From positions 1,488,001 through 1,552,000 of the forward strand of contig CAWFNY010000001.1 in the NCBI GenBank assembly GCA_963817435.1: a stretch of DNA of 64,000 nt, written 5' to 3'. Origin of the DNA: JADJOM01 sp963817435. GTDB taxonomy: Bacteria > Gemmatimonadota > Gemmatimonadetes > Gemmatimonadales > GWC2-71-9. Of this stretch, positions 7,132 to 15,919 are shown piece after piece (position 1 is the first letter of the stretch; the number at the start of each line of letters is the position of its first letter). The notes under the pieces are model-generated. The model was not told where the DNA came from. It saw only the letters and a list, made by a program, of their open reading frames with translations, and ran no database searches. The translations under genes and the position numbers were made by a program.

Positions 7132-9906
7132 ATGCGCCCCCATATCGCCGCATTGATGCTCGCCGGGGTGCTTGCCGGGACTCCGCTCGCCGCGCAGTCG
7201 GTCGGGGCCATCGCCGGGACCGTCCGGGAGGCCGAGTCCGGTGGTGGCGGCCTGCCGGGGGCGAGAATCACCGTGGATGGCGGTCGGTTCATCACGACGA
7301 CCGATGCGCGGGGTGTCTACCGGCTTCGGGACCTCGCGGCGGGCTGGCACCGTGTCGGCGCCGCAGTGATCGGACGACGGCCCCAGATCCGTGACAGCGT
7401 GCTGGTGCGGAGCGGGCAGACCACCGCGCTCGATTTCGCGCTCCATGCCGATCCCGTGGGGCTCGAGCCACTCGAGGTCATCGCCCAGCGCGTGGACTCC
7501 GTCCTCGACCCCCTCGCCGTCCAGGATCAGCAGCGCTTCACCTCCGAGGATCTTCGGCGCCTGCCGGTCTCCAACGTCGACGAGGCGATCGCGCTCTCTT
7601 CAGGCGCCGTCGGCGAGAGCTATCGCGGCGGCCGTCTCGGGCAGCAGTCCTTTGTGCTCGATGGGCTCGGGCTCAAGAACCAGCTGGATGCCTCGAGCGG
7701 TGCACTCGGCATCCGGGTGCCGCCCGATCTGCTGGCGGAAGCGTCGCTGGTGACCAACGGCTTCTCCGCCCGCTACGGGCAAGCGGTCTCGGCGCTGGTG
7801 AATCTCGCCACGCGCGACGGCGCCGATCGCTGGGGTGGACGGGTGGCCTACGAGACCGACCGGCCACTCGGTAACGGCGCGGATTTCGGCCTCGACCGCG
7901 CGGTCGTCAGCGCCGAGGGACCGATCGTCGCCGGCATCCGCCTCGTGGCCGTCGCCGACATCTCCGGGCGGCTCGACGCCGACCCCGTCAACGCGCCGGC
8001 CCCTTCCAACCCCCGCGACCCCCGGCACTCGAATCCCTGGCTGCTGCCACACAACAGCGGGGAGCAGGCCGATCTCGCGGCCAAGCTGACCATCCCGCTC
8101 GGGGCGAGGCAGACCCTCCGGCTGCTCGGAATGCACTCGGCAGAGCAGCGGCTCCTCTACGATCCCGCCTACAAGTACGACGTGGCGCTCTCCCCTGTCA
8201 GGCGGATCACGGGCGATCTCCTCAACGCCCACCTCCAGCGGACCTTCCCGGGCCCCAACATGGTGGCCGACCTGCGGGTCGGCTATTTCGGCCGGGACTT
8301 CATCCGGGGCGCGGCCACGAGCACGCCGGACTACCGCTTCGGAGCGTTCACTGGCAAGAAGATCGGCATCATCGACGAGAACCTCGCGCGGGCGCAGGAT
8401 ACGGCCGCGGCGAACGCCCCGCTGCCCGGGCTGGTGGCGCCGGACTTCAGCACCAACACGCCGTGGGGCGTGCCGGCCTTCTTCCGGGGCGCGGGGCCGC
8501 GTGGCGACCTCGGCTGGAATCACTACCGGGAAATCCGGAGCCGGCTCGACGTGAGCGTACCCGCAGGCAGCAGAAGTGATTTCTATTTCGGCGGCGAATA
8601 CTCCACCCAGCGGGTCAAGACCTTTCAGCGGACCCTCGGCTACCTCCCCGTCGGCGACAGCGTCCCCGCGGCCAGCGCGGCGAACTTCACACCATGGGCC
8701 GGATCGGTCTACGCGGAGGTGCAGGGGCGGTCGAACGACCTGGCCGTCACCGTCGGCGTCCGATACGACCAGTTCAGCGGCCGCAACGACCTGAAGGGCA
8801 AGCCGGCGAAGAGCCAGCGGGCGATCTCACCGCGAATGGCGGTCAGCACCGTCCTCAAGGGAGCCACGTTCGTCGCCAGCTTCGGCAAGTTCCGTCAGGC
8901 ACCGGACTACCAGTTCCTGGTCGACGCCGCGTTCGACGACACGACGCGCACTGGACGCTTCCGGCAGGGGAACCCCGATCTCGGCTTCGAGGAATCCACC
9001 CAGTACGAGTTCAGCCTCCGGCTCCGCCCGGCGACGTACGCCTCGGTGCGCGCCAACGTCTACGTGCGCCGGCTGGACGGCCTGGTTGCCTCGGTGCCGC
9101 TCGGGGTCAATCCCGACTCGGCGATCTTCGGCAACGTGGATGCGGGTTCGGTGAAGGGGGGCGAGATCATCCTGGAGCGCGAGTTTGCCCGCGGCTGGGG
9201 CGCCCGCGTCTCCTGGAACGTGCAGCAGGCCACGGCCAACTCCTCGAATGCCTTCCTGGTGCAGAAGGTGCCGACCATCGATCCCACGACCGGCGACACC
9301 ACCTTCCCGGCGAAGGTGGAGTTTCCGCTCGACTTCGACCGCCGCCAGTCCTTCACCGGCATCGTGACCGGCACGGTGCCGGCGCGGTTCGGACCCGCAC
9401 TGTTCGGGACGCGGCTGCTGGCGGGACTCGAGGGCACCGCGATTCTGCGGATCGCGACCGGCCTGCCCTTTTCGCGCACCAACGCGAAGGGCGACTCGAT
9501 CATCGGCCTGCCGAACGAGGGGCGGCTGCCGACGACCTCGACCCTGGACGTGCTGCTGCGCCGGCCGTTTCGCTTCGGCCGAATGGGAGGCAGCGTCTAT
9601 CTGGATGTGAGGAATCTGCTCAACCAGCGGAACGTGCTGGCGGTCCGCCGGGATACCGGACGGCCGGGGCCCACGGCCGCCGGGCTGCAAGCCCTGGCCG
9701 ACTCAGCCTATGCCGCCAATCCCTATCCGATCCCCTTCGAGTCGAGCCGCTACAGGCGCTGGGCCGACCTGGATGGGAATGGGCAGGTGGACGGCCCGGC
9801 GGAGCTGAAGCCGCTCTACCTCGCGGCGGCGAAGGACTTCACCCAGCCGCTGTTCGCCTACGGCCAGCCGCGGCTCTTCCGGCTGGGAGTCGAGTTCCTG
9901 TTCTAG
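7132..9906 (+). CDS. TonB-dependent receptor with N-terminal carboxypeptidase-regulatory-like domain
   Basis: 924 aa. Signal peptide ends in TPLAAQS; residues about 23-105 form a carboxypeptidase-regulatory-like (CNA-B-like) domain, followed by the plug (VSNVDEAIALSSGAV, QQSFVLDGLGLKNQLDAS, ARYGQAVSALVNLATRDGA) and a 22-strand-type barrel ending in the outer-membrane signature RLFRLGVEFLF. An EF-hand-like loop (DLDGNGQVDGPAE, codons 9766-9804) sits close to the C-terminus. The start ATG at 7132 is two bases after the preceding lipoprotein stop. Role: outer-membrane, TonB-energised uptake of an unknown ligand, probably together with the upstream lipoprotein. Confidence 0.93.
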   Translation: MRPHIAALMLAGVLAGTPLAAQSVGAIAGTVREAESGGGGLPGARITVDGGRFITTTDARGVYRLRDLAAGWHRVGAAVIGRRPQIRDSVLVRSGQTTALDFALHADPVGLEPLEVIAQRVDSVLDPLAVQDQQRFTSEDLRRLPVSNVDEAIALSSGAVGESYRGGRLGQQSFVLDGLGLKNQLDASSGALGIRVPPDLLAEASLVTNGFSARYGQAVSALVNLATRDGADRWGGRVAYETDRPLGNGADFGLDRAVVSAEGPIVAGIRLVAVADISGRLDADPVNAPAPSNPRDPRHSNPWLLPHNSGEQADLAAKLTIPLGARQTLRLLGMHSAEQRLLYDPAYKYDVALSPVRRITGDLLNAHLQRTFPGPNMVADLRVGYFGRDFIRGAATSTPDYRFGAFTGKKIGIIDENLARAQDTAAANAPLPGLVAPDFSTNTPWGVPAFFRGAGPRGDLGWNHYREIRSRLDVSVPAGSRSDFYFGGEYSTQRVKTFQRTLGYLPVGDSVPAASAANFTPWAGSVYAEVQGRSNDLAVTVGVRYDQFSGRNDLKGKPAKSQRAISPRMAVSTVLKGATFVASFGKFRQAPDYQFLVDAAFDDTTRTGRFRQGNPDLGFEESTQYEFSLRLRPATYASVRANVYVRRLDGLVASVPLGVNPDSAIFGNVDAGSVKGGEIILEREFARGWGARVSWNVQQATANSSNAFLVQKVPTIDPTTGDTTFPAKVEFPLDFDRRQSFTGIVTGTVPARFGPALFGTRLLAGLEGTAILRIATGLPFSRTNAKGDSIIGLPNEGRLPTTSTLDVLLRRPFRFGRMGGSVYLDVRNLLNQRNVLAVRRDTGRPGPTAAGLQALADSAYAANPYPIPFESSRYRRWADLDGNGQVDGPAELKPLYLAAAKDFTQPLFAYGQPRLFRLGVEFLF

Positions 9907-10244
9907 AACCACTCACACTGCCACTTCACCGCCGGCGAGTAGCTGCAGTGCACCGGAAGCGGGTTGGTGTAGTTGAAGGTGAGCTGGAAGTTGGCACCGA
10001 GCCGCTCGTACTCGATCTCGCTGCCATTCGAGAGATGGGGGATGCCTGACAAGTAGTCCGGCACGAGGTCCGACAGATTGAGCGGGTATATGCCGCGGTC
10101 GCTGCGGTAGTTCTCGAGGGTCCGAATGACGGCGGCGGACGCACGCATGCCGGCCTGCGCGTTCGGGCCCTGCCCCGGCGGGAGCGGCTTGAAATAGATC
10201 CATGCCCCCGCGGCGATCGCGGCGAGCACCAGCATGAACTTCAT
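9903..10244 (-). CDS. Small secreted protein resembling the C-terminal domain of type II secretion pseudopilin GspG
   Basis: 113 aa. ATG 10244 is chosen because AGGAGG (cctcct on + at 10250-10255) lies five bases upstream; a GTG one codon earlier is too close. One N-terminal hydrophobic segment (FMLVLAAIAAGAWIYF) is followed by a GspG-like stretch (VIRTLENYRSDRGIYPLNLS, LVPDYLSGIP). There is no prepilin-peptidase G-F-T-L-x-E site, and no secretion or pilus genes nearby, so it is an orphan anchored protein rather than a working pseudopilin. Its stop codon shares the CTAG at 9903-9906 with the converging TonB receptor. Confidence 0.7.
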   Translation of the reverse strand: MKFMLVLAAIAAGAWIYFKPLPPGQGPNAQAGMRASAAVIRTLENYRSDRGIYPLNLSDLVPDYLSGIPHLSNGSEIEYERLGANFQLTFNYTNPLPVHCSYSPAVKWQCEWF

Positions 10245-10415
10245 CACGGCCTCCTGGAATCAGGCGAACGGTTCCACAGGAGCAAGTCGGGTGCCGGAAG
10301 ACGGCTCCCGTACCTTCCCGGCATCGCAGCCTCCACGACGAGCCGCTATCTTCCCATCCGGCCATGCTTTGCGGGCCCCGCACCCGACCCTGGTACCCTG
10401 GCAGAAAGCCCCTCC

Positions 10416-10556
10416 ATGCGCCTGCGCCCTCCCGGGCCAGTCATCATCCTGCTCGCAGGCTGCACCGCGCCCCCCCATACGCGGGCCGCTCCGACGGAGG
10501 CTGAATTCCGCCTGCGGGCCACTTCGACCTTCACAGATACCCTGAGTTCCAGATGA
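10416..10556 (+). CDS. 46-aa lipoprotein translationally coupled to sodC
   Basis: Short open frame starting ATG 10416: MRLRPPGPVIILLAGC then a short Ala/Pro/Thr-rich tail ending TDTLSSR and TGA. Positively charged N-terminus, hydrophobic run and lipobox (LLAGC) make a textbook lipoprotein signal, leaving a mature peptide of about 31 residues. Its TGA (10554-10556) overlaps the ATG of the superoxide dismutase gene (10553-10555) as ATGA, which implies translational coupling. I do not recognise the mature part. It may be a leader whose translation controls sodC, or a small envelope lipoprotein. Confidence 0.55.
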   Translation: MRLRPPGPVIILLAGCTAPPHTRAAPTEAEFRLRATSTFTDTLSSR

Positions 10557-11101
10557 ACAGTCAGTCCCTTCCGCTCCTCGGACTCCTCTCGGCGACGGTC
10601 GTCACCGGCGCCTCGGCCCAGCAAGCCCCCGGAGATGGTCCCCCACCGGTTCGCGCGGTCTTCGCCATCATCGATAGCAGCGGCGGGCGTGCCGGCCAGG
10701 TCAATGCCGTCCAGAATCCCGATGGGGTGCTCTTCCAGGTCCTCGCGACCGGCCTCGCACCGGGACAGCACGGGCTGCATCTCCATGTCTCGCCCGCGTG
10801 CGAGCCGCCGGCGTTCCAGTCGGCGGGAGGGCATTACAATCCAGGCGCCAGGCAGCACGGCGCGAAGAACCCTTCCGGACCGCACGCGGGAGACCTGCCC
10901 AACCTGGTGGCGAATGAGCAGGGCGAAGCCCGCGCCCAGCTGCTCATTCCGGGAGTCACCCTGAATCCCGGTCCGCATTCGATCGGCGTCCCGGGCACGG
11001 CGCTCGTGATTCATGCGAAACCGGACGACGAGATGACCGATCCGACCGGCAACTCCGGTGCGCGTATCGGTTGCGCCGTCATCAGCATCGCCACGCCGTA
11101 G
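10553..11101 (+). CDS. sodC: Cu/Zn superoxide dismutase, periplasmic
   Basis: 182 aa with a signal peptide (cleavage near TGASAQ-Q). All metal and catalytic positions are present: copper ligands in GLHLHV, the bridging histidine in GGHYNPG, zinc ligands in RQHGAKN and GPHAGDLPN, the last copper histidine in ALVIHAKPDD, and the substrate-guiding arginine in SGARIGCAV. The disulfide cysteines (SPAC and IGCAV) are also present. It converts superoxide to peroxide and oxygen in the periplasm. The gene lies upstream of the cytochrome bd operon, another oxygen-stress-linked system. Confidence 0.95.
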   Translation: MNSQSLPLLGLLSATVVTGASAQQAPGDGPPPVRAVFAIIDSSGGRAGQVNAVQNPDGVLFQVLATGLAPGQHGLHLHVSPACEPPAFQSAGGHYNPGARQHGAKNPSGPHAGDLPNLVANEQGEARAQLLIPGVTLNPGPHSIGVPGTALVIHAKPDDEMTDPTGNSGARIGCAVISIATP

Positions 11102-11225
11102 CTCTCGCCCCGGCCGGCGGGCGTCAGACGTCCCCGTGGCGCTCGGGTGTGCGGGCGAGCCCGCCGCTGTTGCCGAAGCGAGACCCTGCGCATAGTGTCA
11201 CAGAGCCGTTATCACCCCGGGGCCC

Positions 11226-12560
11226 ATGACCGACCTCCTTGCCGCCCGCGCCCAGATGGCGCTCTCGCTCGGCTTCCACATCCTCTTCGCGGTGGTGGGC
11301 ATCGGGATGCCGCTGCTGATGGTGGTGGCGGAGCGGCGCTGGCTGTCGACGCAGGATCCCACGGACCTCGAGCTCGCCAGGCGCTGGTCCAAGGGGACGG
11401 CGATCCTGTTCGCGGTTGGCGCCGTGAGTGGCACCGTGCTGAGCTTCGAACTGGGACTGCTGTGGCCGAGGTTCATGGAGGTCGCCGGCCCGATCATCGG
11501 GATGCCGTTCTCGCTCGAAGGCTTCGCCTTCTTCACCGAGGCGATCTTTCTCGGCATCTATCTCTACGGCTGGGACCGGATTTCACCCCGTGCCCATCTC
11601 TGGGCCGGAATCCTCGTCGCGGTGAGCGGGGCCATTTCCGGCGTCTTCGTCGTCATCGCCAACGCCTGGATGAACACGCCGACCGGCTTCGACCTCGTGA
11701 ATGGTCTCCCGGCCAACATCGACCCGATCCGCGCCATCTTCAATCCGGCCGCCGTGCAGCAGACCCTGCACATGACCCTCGCCGCCTACGCGGCGACCGG
11801 CTTCGCGGTCGCGGGCATCCATGCCTTTCTTCTGCTTCGGGATCCGCTGAACGCCTTTCATCGCCGGGCCCTCACCATCGGCGTGCTGGTCGGCGCCCCG
11901 GCGGCGGTCCTGCAGCCGCTCTCCGGCGATCTCAGCGCCCAGAACGTGGCGCGCTATCAGCCCGCCAAGCTCGCAGCCATGGAGGCGCTCTTCACCACCC
12001 GGGCCGGCGCGCCGATGGTGATCGGAGGGCTGCCTGACATGGAGACCGGGGAGGTGAAGTTCGGACTCGAGATTCCCTACGGCCTTTCCCTGCTCGCCTT
12101 TCACGACCCCCGGGCCACGGTCCAGGGCCTCGACTCGATCCCCCGCGCCGACTGGCCCCATGTGCCGACGGTGCACCTGGCCTTTCAGGTCATGGTGGGT
12201 GTGGGGACTCTGATGGCGCTGGTGGCGCTCTGGAGCCTGGCGGTGCTGCTGCGACGGCAGGATCTCGCGACCAGGCCGCTGCTGCTCAAGGCGATCGCCG
12301 GGTGCGCGCCGCTCGGCTTTCTGGCGATCGAGGCGGGATGGACCGTGACCGAGGTCGGGCGCCAGCCGTGGATCATCCACGGAGTGCTCCGCACCAGCCA
12401 GGCCGTGACTCCGATGCCGGGGCTCGTGTACACGATGCTTGGCTTCACGCTGCTGTACGCCTTCCTCGGCGTCGTGGTCGCCTACCTGCTGTATGCCCAG
12501 ATCATCCGGAGTCCCCGCGACCACGAATGGCACCGCGTGTACTCCCCACGGACGACCTGA
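11226..12560 (+). CDS. cydA: Cytochrome bd ubiquinol oxidase subunit I
   Basis: 444 aa, polytopic. The haem b595 ligand histidine is in the N-terminal LGFHILFAVVG, the haem b558 histidine in QTLHMTLAAYAATGFAVAGIH, and the family signature GRQPWIIHGVLRTSQAVTP near residue 385. The Q-loop is of the short type, as in cyanide-insensitive (CIO) or non-proteobacterial bd oxidases. The stop is followed after three bases by cydB. It oxidises quinol and reduces oxygen to water at high affinity. Confidence 0.95.
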   Translation: MTDLLAARAQMALSLGFHILFAVVGIGMPLLMVVAERRWLSTQDPTDLELARRWSKGTAILFAVGAVSGTVLSFELGLLWPRFMEVAGPIIGMPFSLEGFAFFTEAIFLGIYLYGWDRISPRAHLWAGILVAVSGAISGVFVVIANAWMNTPTGFDLVNGLPANIDPIRAIFNPAAVQQTLHMTLAAYAATGFAVAGIHAFLLLRDPLNAFHRRALTIGVLVGAPAAVLQPLSGDLSAQNVARYQPAKLAAMEALFTTRAGAPMVIGGLPDMETGEVKFGLEIPYGLSLLAFHDPRATVQGLDSIPRADWPHVPTVHLAFQVMVGVGTLMALVALWSLAVLLRRQDLATRPLLLKAIAGCAPLGFLAIEAGWTVTEVGRQPWIIHGVLRTSQAVTPMPGLVYTMLGFTLLYAFLGVVVAYLLYAQIIRSPRDHEWHRVYSPRTT

Positions 12561-12563
12561 GCA

Positions 12564-13574
12564 ATGGCACTGCTGACTCCCGCGGTCCTGCTGGCCGGTG
12601 CGGTCGTCCTCGCCCTGAACGCGTACGTGGTGCTGGCCGGGGCCGACTTCGGCGGTGGCGTGTGGGACCTGTTCGCGAGCGGGCCGCGACGCGACCGGCA
12701 GCGCGATCTGATCGCCCACGCCATCGGCCCGGTCTGGGAAGCGAACCACGTCTGGCTGATCCTGGTCGTGGTCCTGCTGTTCACCTGCTTCCCGCCGGTG
12801 TTCAGCCGCATCGCCATCGCCCTGCACATTCCGATCACGCTCATCCTGCTGGGCATCGTGCTGCGGGGCTCCGCCTTCACATTCCGCAGTTACGGCGGGG
12901 ATGACGTGCCCACCCAGCGCCGGTGGGGCCGGCTGTTTGCGACCGCGAGCCTGGTGACGCCACTCCTCCTCGGCGTCGGCGTCGGGACGATCGCGGCCGG
13001 CCGGGTGCGCGCCCCCACCGGAGCGGGGTTCATCGAGGACTACATCACCCCCTGGCTCTCGCTCTTCACGGCGAGCGTCGGGCTCCTCACACTGGTGCTG
13101 TTCGCCTTCCTCGCCGCGGTGTATCTCACCCTCGAGGCCGGGGACCCCGAGGTCCGAGAGGACTTCCGTCGCCGGGCGCTGGCCTCCGGGCTGGCGGTGT
13201 TCCTCGCGGCGATGCTCACCCTGGGACTCGCCTGGCGGGAGGCCCCGCTGGTGTGGAGCGGCCTGGTCACCGCGCCGCGCGCGATCCCGGTGCACCTGCT
13301 GACCGGAGGGAGCGCGACCCTCGCGCTCTGGGCGCTGTGGACCCGGAGGTTCCGGCTCGCGCGAAGTGCCGCCGTCGCGCAGATCACGCTGATCCTGTGG
13401 GGCTGGGCGCTGGCCCAGTTCCCATGGCTGCTTCCCCCCTCGCTCGGGATCAGCGACGCCGCGGCGCCCGCCATCACCCTCAAGCTGACCCTTGGCGCGC
13501 TGGCCCTCGGCGCGGCGGTGCTGCTCCCATCGCTTCACTATCTCTTCAAGGTCTTCAAGAGCCAGCCACGTTAG
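12564..13574 (+). CDS. cydB: Cytochrome bd ubiquinol oxidase subunit II
   Basis: 336 aa with about nine membrane segments. The N-terminus VLAGADFGGGVWDLFASGP and the block IGPVWEANHVWLILVVVLLF are the CydB signatures. It pairs with subunit I immediately upstream (3-bp spacing). No cydX-like short subunit or cydCD assembly exporter is seen next to it; a strong hairpin follows at 13593. Confidence 0.95.
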   Translation: MALLTPAVLLAGAVVLALNAYVVLAGADFGGGVWDLFASGPRRDRQRDLIAHAIGPVWEANHVWLILVVVLLFTCFPPVFSRIAIALHIPITLILLGIVLRGSAFTFRSYGGDDVPTQRRWGRLFATASLVTPLLLGVGVGTIAAGRVRAPTGAGFIEDYITPWLSLFTASVGLLTLVLFAFLAAVYLTLEAGDPEVREDFRRRALASGLAVFLAAMLTLGLAWREAPLVWSGLVTAPRAIPVHLLTGGSATLALWALWTRRFRLARSAAVAQITLILWGWALAQFPWLLPPSLGISDAAAPAITLKLTLGALALGAAVLLPSLHYLFKVFKSQPR

Positions 13575-13592
13575 GCAGCTCCCCTGCGCGAC

Positions 13593-13626
13593 AGCGGGCG
13601 GAGATCCTCACGGATCCCCGCCCGCT
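13593..13626. terminator. Bidirectional hairpin terminator between cydB and the POT transporter
   Basis: Perfect 9-bp arms AGCGGGCGG / CCGCCCGCT (13593-13601 and 13618-13626) with further pairing inside (TCC/GGA). It sits 18 bp after the cydB stop and 22 bp after the stop of the converging transporter gene. There is no clear T-tract, so efficiency is uncertain. Confidence 0.55.
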
Positions 13627-13648
13627 CTGGCCTTCAGGCCAGCGGAAG

Positions 13649-15166
13649 CTAGTCGCGCTCCATCATCCTGCGGATCGGTCCGACCAGCGAGAACATGATC
13701 AGGCTCGCGATGACCGCGAATGCGGTGACGGCGCCGAAGAGCTGGACCAGGGTGAAGGATTCATAGAGGCCGGCGACCCGGCCGGCGATCAGGTTGCCGA
13801 CGGAGGTCGCGAGGAACCAGACTCCCATCATCATGCCCTTTACCCGGTCGGGCGCGAGCCGGGTCATCGAGGAGAGACCGACCGGGCTCAGGCAGAGTTC
13901 GCCGACCGTATGCAGCAGGTAGGTCAAGACCAGCCACATCGGGCTCACCAGGTGCCCCCCGGCGGTGGCGGCCGCTGCGCCGATCATGACCGCGAAGCCC
14001 AGACCGACGAACAGCAGGCCGACGGCGAACTTGGCCGGGCTCGAGGGATCGCGCTTGCCGAGGGCCATCCAGATCCATGCGAACACCGGCGCGAGAGCGA
14101 TGATCATCAGCGCGTTCACCGCCTGGAACCAGCTCGCCGGGAATGCCCACCCGAATATCGTGTTGGCGGTGTTCTGCTGCGCGAACAGGTTGAGGGTCGA
14201 GGCCGCCTGCTCGAAGGCGGACCAGAAGATGGCCGCACCGACGAACAGGACGAGGATGACCGTCAGGCGCTTCCGCTCGTCCCTGGTCCAGTCGCCCATC
14301 GAGAACAACACCACGAAGAAGACCACCACCACCAGGGCATACAGCCAGCTGAATGAATCCGTGACGGTCTCCACCGACAGCGTACCCTTCGCCACCAGCA
14401 TGGCGATCAGTGCCGCGACTCCGAGAATGCCCGCGAGCCCGATCCACAGTTGCCGACGCGCCTTCGCGCCTTCCGGGCTTGTGGGGGAGACGCTCGGATG
14501 GATACCGGCAGTTCCGAGGTGCTTCCAGCCCAGCCGGTACTGGATCACGCCGAACAGCATGCCGATCGCGCCGACGCCGAAGCCCCAGTTCCATGAGGTC
14601 GTCGGATTCAGACCGAGTCCGCCGAGGATTCCCTTGAACCCGGCGCTCTGGGCCAGCCATCCGACGATCAGCGGCGAGATGAACGCGCCCAGGTTGATGC
14701 CCATGTAGAAGATCGAGAACCCTGCGTCACGCCGAGTGTCCTCCTGGGTGTAGAGCTCTCCCACGATGGCACTCACATTCGGCTTGAGCAGTCCAGTCCC
14801 GAAGATGATGAAGGCCAGACCCGGATAGAACAGCACCGCGCCCGGCATGGCGAGACAGAGCTGCCCGCACATGATCAGGACGCCGCCCACCAGCACCGAG
14901 CTTCGGAGCCCCAGGATCTTGTCCGCGACCCAGCCACCGGGGAGCGACAGCAGGTAGACCAGCGCGACGTAGGTGCCGTACACGGCGCCGGCCCGCTTCA
15001 CATCGAAACCCAGACCGCCGTCCGCCGCCGCTGCGGTCATGAACAGGATGAGAATTGCGCGCATGCCGTAGTAGGCGAAGCGCTCCCACATCTCGGTGAA
15101 GAAGAGCGTGGAGAGGCCACGGGGATGGCCGAAGAAGGCGGTATCAGTCGAAGAGGAGGTTGCCAA
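13649..15166 (-). CDS. Proton-dependent oligopeptide (POT/PTR2) transporter
   Basis: 505 aa, about 14 membrane segments. The family signatures are clear: FFTEMWERFAYYGMRAIL in helix 1 (the ExxER proton-coupling motif is represented by EMWER) and the PTR2 signature FSIFYMGINLGAFISPLIVG. It imports di- and tripeptides with protons across the inner membrane (DtpA-like). It converges on the cydAB operon and is followed upstream by a coiled-coil gene on the same strand. Confidence 0.94.
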   Translation of the reverse strand: MATSSSTDTAFFGHPRGLSTLFFTEMWERFAYYGMRAILILFMTAAAADGGLGFDVKRAGAVYGTYVALVYLLSLPGGWVADKILGLRSSVLVGGVLIMCGQLCLAMPGAVLFYPGLAFIIFGTGLLKPNVSAIVGELYTQEDTRRDAGFSIFYMGINLGAFISPLIVGWLAQSAGFKGILGGLGLNPTTSWNWGFGVGAIGMLFGVIQYRLGWKHLGTAGIHPSVSPTSPEGAKARRQLWIGLAGILGVAALIAMLVAKGTLSVETVTDSFSWLYALVVVVFFVVLFSMGDWTRDERKRLTVILVLFVGAAIFWSAFEQAASTLNLFAQQNTANTIFGWAFPASWFQAVNALMIIALAPVFAWIWMALGKRDPSSPAKFAVGLLFVGLGFAVMIGAAAATAGGHLVSPMWLVLTYLLHTVGELCLSPVGLSSMTRLAPDRVKGMMMGVWFLATSVGNLIAGRVAGLYESFTLVQLFGAVTAFAVIASLIMFSLVGPIRRMMERD

Positions 15167-15262
15167 GCGAGTGGCTCCAGTCAGAGGGAAGCGAGCGGCC
15201 GGATGGCGCGTCTCACGGTTGGCGCTTCTTCAGGAAGTGATCCAGCACGACGCAGCGGATGA

Positions 15263-15892
15263 TCAGGGCTCTTTGCCGAGCTTCTTCTTCAGGTGGTCCA
15301 GCTGGGCCTGGACGGCCGCGTCCATCTGCGACCGGTTGATCTGGTGCTTGAGGAGTTCACCGTCGACATCGGTCTCGGGCCTGCTCGCGCCGGCGGCCTC
15401 GAGGTCGCGCCAGGCCGCTTCCTGGGTCGGCGTTCGTCCCGACTCGGTGCCCTGCCGGGCGCCGCGGTACTGCCGGGTCAGCTCGGCGAGGTCGCGCTCG
15501 GCCAGCGAAAGTTCTTCGCGCTGCGCGGCGAGTTTCTTCTCGAGGACCGCGACCCGCTCGCGGTGCCGGACCGCGAACTGCTCCGCGACCTGCACCGTCT
15601 CGGGATCCGGCACCTGCGCCGCCAGGGCACCGCGCCGCGCAGCGTCCGTCAGCTGCTGCTGCTCGGCGGCGAGGAGCCGTTCGGTGGTGGCCAGCGCCTC
15701 ATGCATCGTCCCGACCGCCACCTTGGTTTCCAGGAGGGCGGCATGGAGCTGAGCGGTACGAATCCTGGGATCATCCGGCGGCGAATGGTCGGCAAGGAGC
15801 TTCTCGAGCCGGGCCCTGAGCCCTTCAAGCACGGTGGGATCGTCCGGGTCGCGGAATGGCCGAATGGTACGGATCGCCCTGGGGGGCGTCAA
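15263..15892 (-). CDS. Charged coiled-coil protein of unknown function
   Basis: 209 aa, cytosolic-looking (no signal or membrane segment). Long Glu/Arg/Ala-rich heptad pattern from about residue 20 to 150 (AVLEKKLAAQREELSLAERD, ELTRQYRGARQ) and a second helix at the C-terminus ending HLKKKLGKEP. I do not recognise a family. It lies 96 bp upstream of the POT transporter on the same strand and may share its transcript. Confidence 0.65.
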   Translation of the reverse strand: MTPPRAIRTIRPFRDPDDPTVLEGLRARLEKLLADHSPPDDPRIRTAQLHAALLETKVAVGTMHEALATTERLLAAEQQQLTDAARRGALAAQVPDPETVQVAEQFAVRHRERVAVLEKKLAAQREELSLAERDLAELTRQYRGARQGTESGRTPTQEAAWRDLEAAGASRPETDVDGELLKHQINRSQMDAAVQAQLDHLKKKLGKEP

Positions 15893-15919
15893 GGAAGCAG
15901 GCGCGTTACCTTATTGGAC

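Noticed and set aside
13593..13626. Attachment site or integron-type repeat after cydB
   Set aside because: A plain hairpin between convergent genes; no integrase or tRNA nearby.
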